Source of the DNA: Mytilus edulis
Lineage: Eukaryota > Mollusca > Bivalvia > Mytilida > Mytilidae
Direction: 5' to 3'
Assembly: GCF_963676685.1 (NCBI RefSeq)
Contig: NC_092349.1
Span: 60,247,431 to 60,311,430 of the forward strand
DNA length: 64,000 bases
Numbering within the stretch: the stretch's first letter is position 1; every line of letters starts with the position of its first letter. Under the pieces are notes generated by a model. It searched no databases and had not been told where the DNA came from. It was given only the letters and a program-made list of their open reading frames with translations. Positions 12,162 to 22,721 of this stretch are shown piece after piece. The position numbers and the translations under genes were made by a program.

Positions 12162-12899
12162 GTATGTTAATACAATGAAACAGCCCTACATATTGAACAA
12201 ATTGCCACCTTGAGGGTAAATATATATCAAAGGTAGTAATGGGGTACCCTACATGAAAATTGATGATATAAAACTATGCTATAACTTTTATGAGAAGCAT
12301 TTACCTAAGTTGATCCTAATGATTGTACCAGAACGAGATTGGACAAATGATGATAAAAGAAGTATTTGATAAAAATCTGTAGGAAAGAAGTTCGAAAACA
12401 GAAAGGACTCAGGAGTAGAACCAGTAGTTAAGTATAGATTGTGAGGTAACCTGCTGCTGAAATCAATCTGAGTGTTGTGTTTCAACATGATTTTTACATG
12501 AAACTACTGTACCAGCTAAACCTTCACAGAATAACAGGATTTTAACTAAGTTTATTAACCTGTCTTTTTCAGTTGGTATTGTTGTGGATCCTGTGCATCT
12601 TTTGATATGGGAAACAACACGTCAGTGAATGATGTGACCGTTTTTCTTAGAGATCTCCCCAAAAGTGGAGAATCCATGTTTACCTTTTAGCGGGGTATGT
12701 CACATGATGTAAACATCCGGTTTGGATTTCAATATTTTCGTAATTTTATTCAAAAACATTTGCTTTTTTAGTTTACAGTATTTGATATTTTCATACTGAA
12801 AAATGATTTCAGAAATAAAATTCAAAACTTTGGAAGTAAAGTTTAATTTTTACAAAACTGTGAGATTTTTCTAATGACCAATCAAAATTTCGCACCAAA
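12161..12899 (+). repeat. Tandem duplication, copy 2 (with 146-bp deletion)
   Basis: Same sequence as 11277-12161 but missing the bases equivalent to 11481-11626. The deletion joins at an AGTA/GTA microhomology around 12361-12364. Confidence 0.9.
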
Positions 12900-13270
12900 T
12901 TTCAAACAAGCGGAAACCTTCACACGAAAACGTAAACACATGAAACAGGTCGATAAATAATGTCATAGTCTGCGGTAAAAAAAAAACCAATCACAAAATA
13001 ATCTGGTAAAATTGATTAATGGTGATAATGAATTATAAGTGATATAAGCCTATATGTTACGAAAGAGTGATGGGAAAAGCCTGTCATGCACCCCCTTTAA
13101 TATTTTTAATTTTCATATAACTATGTTAAACAAGTGTGTACTCATACCAATAATCTTACATCTTGTGGTCTCAACTCACTTGCCTTCTTGGTATCTTATT
13201 TCTTAAAATATCCCAGTAACACATCTTATCACTCCTTGCTGACCTAAGAAATATCTGTCCCACTCGATCT

Positions 13271-13442
13271 ATACACCTTATCGCTATTTGTCTGCCATTA
13301 CTGGATATCACACAGGTTCCCGTAAAATTTTGACGTCACAATACAAAATATCTGACGCCACAATGGAAAAGTGATTGTTATCATGGTTATATGCGTCAAA
13401 AGTTCAAGCGGCCGGGTCAGGCGGGATTAGTGATAAGGTGTA
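13271..13442 (+). mobile_element. 170-bp MITE, left copy
   Basis: The ends are inverted: ATACACCTTATCGC at the left and GTGATAAGGTGTA at the right. It is nearly identical to 20842-21005 over its whole length, apart from a 12-base insertion around 13378-13390. Confidence 0.6.
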
Positions 13443-13549
13443 TTGACGTCATACAACAATCACTTTTCCATTGTGGCGTAAGATATTTTGTATTATGATG
13501 TCAAATTTTACGTGAACCTGTATAATGTCCGGTTATCGTAATGGCAGAC
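13443..13549 (-). mobile_element. Truncated inverted copy of the 170-bp MITE
   Basis: This stretch is the reverse complement of the inner part of the 170-bp element (ACAATCACTTTTCCATTGTG through AATGGCAGACAAA). It abuts the left end of the transposon at 13550. Both its outer end and its last bases are missing. Confidence 0.6.
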
Positions 13550-13783
13550 AAAGGACAAGGTACACTAAGGGCCGTATTTGGCCCCCTTTTTTGTCAATTT
13601 TTTTTCATCATGAAATAAACGAAATTATAATCGAAAATAATTTGCATATATCTGTTCTTTAGAAGCTCATGCGGATTTTAATTTTTGGTAAAGCAGAAAT
13701 CTGATTTTGAGTTGCTTAAAGTTACCTAATTACACCAAAAGGTAGCAAAACGTTGATTTTTGGACTGAAATTCTTCGTTTTTA

Positions 13784-13892
13784 AAGGCCTCCGCCAACGT
13801 GAGCCACAGAAAAGAATGGTGATGAGGATAGCATTCAAACAGAATTTTCAGATAATGAAGAGAAACTTTTGGCTCACGTTGGCGGAGGCCTT
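13784..13892. repeat. Perfect 23-bp inverted repeat inside the transposon
   Basis: Arms 13784-13806 and 13870-13892 are exact reverse complements (AAGGCCTCCGCCAACGTGAG...), separated by 63 bases. GC-rich arms stand out against the AT-rich surroundings. Confidence 0.8.
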
Positions 13893-14552
13893 CAAATATG
13901 TATAAAACTATCTCCTAAAAAAACAACAACTTCGCCGTAATAGTAAAATCGGAGCGAAATCGGAGAAAGGGCTGAAAAACTCCGCATTCAGCTGTGATTA
14001 CCAGACACCACCAACTACATCAAGAATATTTCCAAAGGTGAGGTTTTTAGTTTTGAGATTTGGCAATCATTCTTCAAATTGTATTTTTTTTCTTTTTATC
14101 AATCTAGATTTTGTTTATCCAATTTGGATCAACAAACAAATGGTGAAAACGTATCATCGGCATTTGACACACACAATAAACAGCCATTTGCATGTGTATC
14201 TGAGACCGGTTGAGTCATGATATATATTAAAGCTACAAAGAGTTTGAATGATTAAATAATTTTTCGTTTCAAGTAAAAAATATACTCAGAATATGTGAAA
14301 ATTGGGAACAAAATATCGGTCCGGTTGCGGACGACTTTGAGAAATTGACTACCGCCGAAAACAACATTTTTTGCTTATCCTTAACCGGAGATTTTTCTAA
14401 TGAGTTTACATGAAAATTTAACAATTTTTGCAAGTAAAATAATTTCCAATTTCCGTATGAATTCGACTACAAATAGAATTAACTGAGAACATAACAAATA
14501 AAAAAAAAACAATAGTGATAAGTATGTCGTTTTACACAATATTTGTCATGAT

Positions 14553-14625
14553 GACAACGTAGTCTAATGGGAACACCGTTGCCTTTTGTCCGGGCGTCCT
14601 ACGTTCGAATCTCATTACAACCATT
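14553..14625 (+). other. tRNA-like sequence with Pol III A and B boxes
   Basis: An A-box match TAGTCTAATGGG (14560-14571) and a B-box match GTTCGAATC (14603-14611) sit at tRNA-like spacing. The acceptor stem does not pair convincingly, so this is more likely a tRNA-derived SINE head or tRNA pseudogene than a working tRNA. Confidence 0.35.
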
Positions 14626-15149
14626 ACTATTTTTTTTTCATTTTTTTTTACTTGTATCATTTTATCATTTTATTTTCTTTCAAAAAAGAAAGAAAAGCAG
14701 AAAAATGCTCGAGTTCATGATATAATAGCCAGCATTTTAGTCTGATTTCTAAACATAAAGTTTTAGTCACTTCAAATGGTATGCAACAGATTTTTATTCT
14801 AAGTTTGAGCCTCATTCAATTTTTTTTGCCCTTGGAATCATTTTTTCAATATGGGACGACATCAAAAGATCAATGAAGTATAGCAAACTTATATCAAATA
14901 ACTTGGGGAATGATAAAATGGCTGCTATTTTTGTTTCTTTGACTTCGATTTAACATGTATCCCTATTGGTCAATCATTTTTCCCAAATTAAGTTAAGGGA
15001 GTTGGGGAGGGGGGGTGGGGGAATCAGTGGAAAAACTATGTGAATTTTTATCCTACATTGAACTTTTGATTTCGTCCCTGAGAGAAGTTGAATAGAAGTA
15101 ATTTGAAGAAATAATATTACAGCCGATTTCATTGAGTGTGTAGCCAAAG

Positions 15150-15235
15150 GTAACAGTGGCGGATCCAGGGGCTAGGGTGGGGGGGCGGGGGGTTTGAATC
15201 CCCTTTTTTGGACGATCAATGCATTTGAAAAGAGG
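15150..15235 (+). repeat. GGCGGATCC-type GC-rich repeat fragment inside the transposon
   Basis: GTGGCGGATCCAGGGGCTAG followed by a G-run and GATCAATGCATTTGAAAAGA. Same family as 9285-9440. Confidence 0.5.
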
Positions 15236-15724
15236 ATAGTACACCTGACCTAATAATGACTGAATGGTTCAGCTAACAAGCAAGCTTACCAAAGATATTA
15301 CCTTTGCCTACACACTCAACGAAATCGGCTATATATAAAGGGAGTTCATATATAAATTGTGGATATAACATAGTTGTTTCAGACATACACGAAATATTTT
15401 AAGGTTTAACTTCTATCAACAGATAACAGTAACATGTTTTTAAAGATAGATTTTCCGGCCCTTGGTTTTTAAAGTAAAAATGAAAAAATAAATATATATA
15501 CATATATCATAACATAATTAAACGTTACACAAATGCTCAGACGACCTGATGTGCAAGGTTTCATATAATATATATTTTTCTGTCTTATTACAGATATAGA
15601 ATTGACATCCTGATTATGTAAACCATGGACACCACATAACATGCATAATGAAATTCATGGACGTTCGTATGCCTGTTTTCGAAAATGGTATAGTTATTTT
15701 GTTAAACTTGTATAATATATAGAT

Positions 15725-15880
15725 ATAGGAAGATGAGGTATGAGTGCGAATGAGACAACTCTCCATCCAAGTAACAATTTATAAAAGTAAACCATTATAG
15801 ATCAAGGTACGGACTGCGACACGGACATTGGCTCACAGCGAACAGCAAGCTATAAAGGACCCCAAAAATTACTATTAGAC
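15725..15880 (+). repeat. Interspersed repeat (AATGAGACAACTCTCCATCC family), nested in transposon
   Basis: Shares GAGACAACTCTCCATCCAAG and CAGCAAGCTATAAAGGACCC with 33050-33180 and 59822-59985. Fragments of the same or a related family occur at 3695-3735, 19256-19300, 38246-38295, 41885-41965 and 58200-58245. Confidence 0.6.
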
Positions 15881-16898
15881 TTAATACTTAATCACTTTTG
15901 TTTGAAAAAAAAATTCTCTCATATTTCAATTTGGCTCTTATAAATTCGATATCAGCAGCATGACTGTTGTAGTCTTCGGTCACTTTTTTATCAATTGTAT
16001 TATAATTCAGAATGTGAAATACATGTCTGTAGCCGATGCCTCCTTACTATATATTTTACAAGATAAGATAATGTAGCCTTTTAAGGCTTTTTAATAAAGA
16101 TAAATAATTTTGCAGCCGCTCATTATATATTAGACATATATTTCGATATCTATTTCAGGTACATCCATAAGGGGTTACAGTATTTACATTGATAAGAATG
16201 AAGAAACATAAGGAATGGTAAATATATACAACACTATTTTTTTAATTTTTTTATACATATTTAACAAAACTGGTTGCAAGGGTCTTCTCGGCACAAGACC
16301 ATACAATAAGCACAAGTGTCCGCTGGATTGAAATGATTCGGCATTGAAGGTGATCTGCTATTGAAAAGATGAACAAAAATAATGATATAAGGGAAACTTA
16401 ATGTTGGGTTAATGTCAATAAGAGCCACCATTCAAACATCACAATGTTCTAAGACTGTTACTGCATGTTTAAATATATGCTGCATGAATATGCATCTCGT
16501 ATGGCATACTAGACACTATACAATTAGTCTTATACAGCATATCACACCCGGTCTAAAAGAGGAACTATATTGCATTCGCCTTGTCCATCTGTTAAATATT
16601 CAAACTACCGCGACTGTATAATAGCATAACGTTCTCGTCATTATACTTGTGTATAGATACATTTGATTTCTGTTGATATGGGTATATTACGGAAAATATT
16701 GTTCCGAGCTGGGTAAAAAGAGGTATGAACAACTTCCACCCTCTTTTTTGAAACTGGCTTAATCTGCTCCTGTTTTTTGCATTATGGTTCACAGGAAGAT
16801 AAATTATACAACTAAAAATAAAGGTTAAATTAGAGTAAACGGTTTTTGATTAGATAATTAAAATAATTTCTCCTTCATTTTCATTTTTAGGTAATGCT

Positions 16899-18971
16899 GT
16901 GAGGATGCCTACCCCACGAAATTTCAGTTGCATTATATGTATGAAAACGCATTTAAAAGAGACAAACCGACGAGCAATATTTAATTCTGGATTACGGAAC
17001 TATGTAGAGTCAATTTTAAAAAGACATGTGTACGAACATGACACAATTTGCTTAAAATGTAGAACAAGAATTCAACGAGAAATTCAGGCTAACAAATTAG
17101 TTAACAATGTGACTGTTGCAGAAAAAAATAAAAGCAATGAAAAAAAACAAGCAAGCTCTGGAGGCGTCCTTAGTCCAAAAACCATACAACTTCCAATATG
17201 TTCTACCACAAAATCACACCGTATGTGTATTGTTTGTAAGAAGCAGAATTCAAATAGGCATAAACTTATTGTTGTTCCCAATGAAGCCAAGACACAAACA
17301 TTTATAGACAAGGGCATCTTTATTTCCACGAACACTAGGTGTTGTTCTGATCACCTTGTTGGTAAATACTTCAAGCAAGAGGCTCTGAAAGCATTAAAGC
17401 ATACTTCTTCGTCGACATTCTTCAACCGTACGGATGTAAACAACTTGTTGGATAGAACCAGGTCAATGCTAAAAGATGTTGGAAAACTTAATTTCGATGT
17501 CCAGATAGCTATGTCAGATGACGATTTTGTTAATCTCACTGGACTCACCAAACAACAGTTTGACGTTGTCGCCACACATGTTACAGACTTAAGAAACTCT
17601 GAAGTACGCTCAATAAGAACATGTCTTGCTATTCTCCTTGTAAAATTACGCACTGGATTATCGAACACAATCTTGGGAACTCTTTTCAGCCTTAAGTCCT
17701 ACAATATACGGCGAGCCGTACACTCAGCTCGAGAATCTCTAATCAAAAATTTTGTTCCATCATTTTTAGGATTCAACCATATGAGTCATTCCGTTTTTGC
17801 CCAGAGTCATACAACTCCAACTGCCAAAACATTGTTTACAGGAAACAATGAAGACACAGCTGTTCTGATCCTAGATGGGACATACATATACATACAGAAA
17901 AGTTCATACCACAAGTTCCAGAAGAAAACCTACAGTATGCACAAAAATCGACCTTTAGTCAAGCCCATGATTATAGTTGGATCTGATGGCTACATTTTGA
18001 GTGTCTTGGGGCCATATTATGCCAATGGCCACAACAACGATGCCTCAATTACCAAGCATTTATTTAAAACCAATGCTGAAGATATAAAGAAATGGATAAA
18101 GGACGATGACGTATTAGTAGTCGACAGAGGTTTCAGAGATGCTCAAGCTTTCCTTGAGAGTTTGAACTTAAAAGTAGAGATGCCTTGTTTCATCAAAAAG
18201 GGACAAAAACAACACACTACCGAGGAGGCAAATTCTTCACGACTTATAACAAAAGTTCGGTGGGTAGTTGAAAGCGCCAATGGACGCATTAAACAGTGGC
18301 GCTTTCTCGACAAAGTCGTTTCAAACCACTTCGTTCCCTATATTGGAGATTTTGTCAGAATTGTTTCTGCATTTATTAATTGCTTCCGGGCTCCACTGAT
18401 TAATGATTTTTGCAATGAAGAGATCGGCCAAACTATGCTGGATAAAGCACAGCTTGGTAACCAGGTACAGAAGTATGTCGAGGACAATAATTTAATTCGC
18501 AAAAAGGCTATTTATTCTGAAGTAAATGGCACGGAAAACGTTTTAGATTTTCCTAAACTTACTCTCCAACAAATCAGAGATATTACAATGGGAGTATATC
18601 AACTGAAGCAAGCCCCAAGATATACAGAAAGCCATCTATCTGATGACAATTACATGCTCCAGACTTGCCGTGACCGTCCTAATCTATTACGAGTAAAACT
18701 AACATCCAGACATTCGTCCTCAAGAGTGTACAGCCTATGGATTGAATTTAGTGGAGATGAAGTCACTGGTTGGTATTGCACCTGTAAAGTTGGCGCCCGG
18801 GTGGTTGGTTGTTGTGCGCATATTGCATCTACAATGTGGTACCTTGGTTATAGCAGGTGGGAACTAGAGACACCAAGCACGTGTAAATATGCAGATTCAA
18901 TTTTGAATGCAAAAGATGTGCCACTTGAAACAGATTCCGATTCTGATAGTGACGGTTTCATTGAGGAGTGA
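16899..18971 (+). CDS. DDE transposase with THAP-like and SWIM-type zinc fingers, 690 residues
   Basis: Single uninterrupted reading frame. Residues 11-54 hold two CxxC pairs (C11/C14, C51/C54), a treble-clef-like zinc site. Residues 110-152 hold C110xxC113...C149xxH152, the spacing of a THAP-type finger. Residues 200-280 are a helical segment like those preceding DDE_Tnp_4 (IS5/PIF-Harbinger-like) cores. The catalytic triad appears to be D326 (ILDGTY), D409 (VVDRGF) and E458 (VRWVVESANGRIK). Residues 625-641 contain CxC...CAH (C627, C629, C639, H641), a SWIM-type finger. The C-terminus is acidic and Ser/Asp-rich. The frame is open throughout and lies between matching terminal inverted repeats, so the element may be young or active. 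An acceptor-like TTTTTAG just upstream (16884-16890) suggests a 5' untranslated exon. It is probably in the wider ISL2EU/PIF-Harbinger group; the exact family was not confirmed. Confidence 0.85.
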   Translation: MRMPTPRNFSCIICMKTHLKETNRRAIFNSGLRNYVESILKRHVYEHDTICLKCRTRIQREIQANKLVNNVTVAEKNKSNEKKQASSGGVLSPKTIQLPICSTTKSHRMCIVCKKQNSNRHKLIVVPNEAKTQTFIDKGIFISTNTRCCSDHLVGKYFKQEALKALKHTSSSTFFNRTDVNNLLDRTRSMLKDVGKLNFDVQIAMSDDDFVNLTGLTKQQFDVVATHVTDLRNSEVRSIRTCLAILLVKLRTGLSNTILGTLFSLKSYNIRRAVHSARESLIKNFVPSFLGFNHMSHSVFAQSHTTPTAKTLFTGNNEDTAVLILDGTYIYIQKSSYHKFQKKTYSMHKNRPLVKPMIIVGSDGYILSVLGPYYANGHNNDASITKHLFKTNAEDIKKWIKDDDVLVVDRGFRDAQAFLESLNLKVEMPCFIKKGQKQHTTEEANSSRLITKVRWVVESANGRIKQWRFLDKVVSNHFVPYIGDFVRIVSAFINCFRAPLINDFCNEEIGQTMLDKAQLGNQVQKYVEDNNLIRKKAIYSEVNGTENVLDFPKLTLQQIRDITMGVYQLKQAPRYTESHLSDDNYMLQTCRDRPNLLRVKLTSRHSSSRVYSLWIEFSGDEVTGWYCTCKVGARVVGCCAHIASTMWYLGYSRWELETPSTCKYADSILNAKDVPLETDSDSDSDGFIEE

Positions 18972-20841
18972 ATCTCTGACACTCATATTTATTGACAGAC
19001 GTTAAGATGTAAATGCATATAAAAAGTGAATTTATTTAACAGGGGTGGGTTTTTTTTATTGTTGTATTAACAAATGATTTTTTTTTTCGGAGATCAGCAT
19101 CCGATTAAAATTGTTCTTGTCTTGCGGAATTCTTTTAGATTTTAATGTTGGATACGTTTTTTCTCGCTGATCGTACATACTCTACTGTTAATTATCTGCT
19201 CACTAATTAAGAATAAGAATGTGTTTGTACACATTTTTAGTCACATGTCAGATATATAAAAAAAGAAGATGTGTTATGATTGCCAATGAGGTTAGATCCA
19301 CGTGAGTTTTAGTCATAGCTTAGGTATCAGTCTTTTTGCTCTTACTGAACATACTCTACATTAAACAATATTTAAATCTAAATAATGAACTACAATTATA
19401 CTGAAATAGAAGATAGTTTGGTACACCTTGTCAGCAAATCTGGTTAAAGTTTTTCCTCCTTGGAGCTGATTGACGTGTGATAATCACGTGTGATGCTATG
19501 TGTCTTTAATAAACAAGACTTTGGTCACTTTGGAGATTAACCTGTTTATGTGGTATTACGTACATATATACAAAAAGAAATGTGTTGATATATGATTATG
19601 CACTATGATAGGTTTATCTAATTACCTTCACTTTTAATACAGACATCCGACAGTTTTGATTCAGACCAATGGCGTACATTTTGTTGTCCATATAACACTT
19701 TATCTTAAGATGCTTTTTACACGTTTCTGCGTAATATATACTTAACCTAGTAAGTTATACCTATTTGGCGGTTTATACTCTATATTCAGATTGTTGTCTC
19801 TTTGACATGCACATTCCCGATTTCAATTTCATCTATATGCAGTGGAACTTTTTACAAAGGATGATTTTCATTGGTTCCACGAACATTTACAGAACATTGT
19901 GTAATTTTGTCAAAGAAAACTGCCTGTTATTTCATTATTTATATAATTGTTTGATCATTGAATAAATCAATAGTTCTAGTAATGCATTCTGGTTTTTTTA
20001 ACTTAACTGCTATTGTACAAGGACTTAACATAATACTTATGATATAATGATAAGAAGGCCTTGAGGGTCATAATAACTTTGATTTTTTTAAATTTTTTTT
20101 TTTAACTTTTTCGTAAGACTTTATTATTTGTTGGTTGTTTTTTTTTTTTTTTGTTTTTTTTTGGGGGGGGGGGGGGTTGGATTTTTTTTTCGTTTAGTAA
20201 ACACCAAGCTTCTTCCATCCATAGTTGGATAGTGATAAATGTACAAAATATCAAAACCGTATAGATGACAAATTAACATGAGAAATGTACAATATCAGCG
20301 TAAATCATATAGAGAAAGGTCGTTGCTACGCAATGGATACGGTTGCTAGGTAGTTTCTAAGCATTAAAAAGCTAACAAAATGTAAGTTATTTACAACTAT
20401 CATGTAACCACCTAACAATAGATACCTAGCTTTGGTCAACACATGAGGGGTTGCATAAACCTTGAAGAGAAATTAAAGGCTGTGGTTGGTTAGTATACAG
20501 TGCTGTTGCTAAGGGTCATTCTGGTGGCTAAGATATGATTAATACTCGTATTTAATAATTCAGATAAATGAGACATTATAGTTAGAGATTTCCATATATG
20601 TATTGTACAATGATACATTTTTATTCATATAAAAAAAGACACATTTTTAATGAATATGGTTAAAAAAAGACAATAAATAGCAGATTTTAAATCTGTTGCT
20701 AGGCAACCAACAAATGATAATTACAAAAAAAAAATGGTCATTTTTTTAAGCTTCTATATTTAGTCTATTAAAATTATAAAATTCAATTCATTTGGAGAGG
20801 GGGCCAAAAATGACCCTTATTGTACCTTGTCCTTTATAGGA

Positions 20842-21005
20842 ATACACCTTATCGCAATTTGTCCGCCATTACTGGATATCACACAGGTTCCCGTAAAGTT
20901 TTGACGTAACAATACAAAATATCTGACGCCACAATGGAAAAGTGATTGTTGTATGCGTCAAAAGTTCAAGCAGCGGGGTCAGCCAGGATTAGCGAAAAGG
21001 TGTAT
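20842..21005 (+). mobile_element. 170-bp MITE, right copy
   Basis: A second full copy of the element at 13271-13442, six bases outside the right end of the transposon. Its ends are ATACACCTTATCGC and CGAAAAGGTGTAT. Confidence 0.6.
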
Positions 21006-22670
21006 AAGGTGAATGGTAGTCTGATCTGTAATTTTATCCATTGTGTCCTATTAAAAATTTGACATCTTTACTGAGTTAATTTGCATGGCGGTTGATGCAT
21101 GCATAGCTGGAGACGCATACCTTGTTCATTTTCCTGGTTGCATATTCCCTCAGTGACACCTGGTGTAACTGTTGATTAGGACGTAAAACTTGTCATGAAT
21201 ATGTTGCCATTTTTTTAATTGTTTTACAATCAAGATGACAGGATTCCGGTTGAGGCATATGTACAATTTTTGAAAATTGATATAGTTGGCAGGTCTACAT
21301 GGTCTCTTTAGGTAAAATGTTGCCCTTTATTTACCCATACATGTACAATGACAATGTATGTTTGCGCCACAACACAAAATATCTGTAAATCAAATTAAAA
21401 GTTTACATAAATACATGTATGTATGCATTTTTTCACTGAAAAGAAATACCCATAAATGAGCATGATGAGGATAGTTCCAGAAGTAAGTTCCCTATTATAA
21501 AGTTGCAATCTATTGATTTACCCTTACATGTATGTGGGAATTTTGAAAATCAATCAGAACAATCACATCATTTTAAAACAGATAGACACTTAAACAATTG
21601 ACAACAATCATTTTTCATTGCTTGCGTTATATATTTTCCCCAATGACCTCAAATTTTTGCAGCCCCTTTAAACATTCATGAGGTCTGGAAATGATAGACA
21701 AAATTTTATAGCTAGCCATAAGATGTATTTTGATTGATGCTATAAGGTATATTTAAACCATGAATAATTTCTTTCTTCATGTACATTGTACTACATATAC
21801 TGATATATGTAGATTAATACTTTTTGGGATTTGGTGCCGTGGTGAGTGATTTTCTGATTTGGAACTATTCAGTTAAATGAATCCAACACAGAATCTCAAA
21901 AGAGATTATTTGCTGGTCTGTTCATATCCTGATTCCACCTGTAACCATAGGTCAGTCTTATCAGGCATTTTCCCTTCAGTGTACTAATTAAACTTTTATT
22001 TTATTTTGCAAACCCTGCATTTTTATTGTCTCAAGTGGAGAAGTATTGTAACATGCTTGATGTAGTACTATCTCTATGTAAGATATCAAACTTTATCATT
22101 ATTGGAAAATCAGTTCAAAGGAGTATGTTCGATAAGGTCCTAAAATGGCCCACTTTTTTAGCGTAAATTTTAAATTCGGATTTATTGACCAATATCACGA
22201 TAAATTATAGCTAATACATTGACTAGATAGGATATAGGAGCGCATACGTCGACAACAAAGATCTTTTAAAATAATGTTTGTGAAGACATTTAACATGTCT
22301 TATTTGAATATTAAGCTTGTCGACGCCTGCGCTCTATGTTTCCTGGTCCTTTATTTGGTTGAAATCCCGCTGATTTTGTCAAATTTCACCAAAATCCCTT
22401 ATCTTGACCGTTTTGGAATGTAAAAATCGTTGTGTTAGAATTAAACTTTGACAAAAACAGCTCTGTTTAACTTTTTTACATGTCTTTAAGACAACTTAAA
22501 ACAATTATTGTCTTGTAACCATGAACTTTATAATTGGGGCCAAATATGGCACTTACCGAACTTACTCCTTTCATGTCATGTGTATGCATGATGCAGTTTT
22601 GCTGCATTATAAAATATTCAGCTATCAAAATTCAATACTTTTATTCACGATGATGATGTTTTTTTTCCAG
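21006..22670. other. Non-coding stretch before SPAG5 exon 1
   Basis: No coding exon was recognised. The exon at 22671 begins after a TTTTTTTTCCAG acceptor, so at least one non-coding exon and the promoter must lie upstream, probably here. Confidence 0.4.
22238..22334. repeat. Short foldback with 18-bp arms near the SPAG5 5' end
   Basis: GAGCGCATACGTCGACAA at 22238-22255 pairs at 16 of 18 positions with 22317-22334. It lies within 500 bases of the first recognised SPAG5 exon, so it falls in or near the promoter or first intron. Confidence 0.6.
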
Positions 22671-22721
22671 GTTTTGAGTATACTCAAAGACAAGACAAAA
22701 TGTTATGAAACTCTGAATATA

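Larger units (their letters stand above)
13550..20835 (+). mobile_element. 7.3-kb DNA transposon with terminal inverted repeats and intact transposase
   Basis: The left end begins AAAGGACAAGGTAC at 13550 and the right end carries its reverse complement ending at 20835. The first 37 bases of the two ends agree at about 33 positions, including a shared TTTGGCCCCCT block. Inside is one intact transposase reading frame (16899-18971) in the same orientation as SPAG5. The rest is AT-rich and non-coding to my reading: a 23-bp perfect hairpin (13784-13892), a tRNA-like stretch (14553-14625), two fragments of genomic repeats (about 15140-15235 and 15725-15880) and homopolymer runs at 20090-20190. No simple target-site duplication is visible at these ends. 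The outer flanks carry inverted copies of a further element that may belong to the terminal repeats (see findings). Confidence 0.75.

Noticed and set aside
13550..16898. Search for a second transposon gene (for example a YqaJ-type nuclease as in some ISL2EU elements)
   Set aside because: Only short AT-rich frames and nested repeats were found in the left half; no such gene is supported.
17084..17668. Antisense frames inside the transposase gene
   Set aside because: Shadows of the transposase coding strand.
20090..20190. Long T and G homopolymers with possible G-quadruplex
   Set aside because: Simple low-complexity sequence inside the transposon; no evidence of function.
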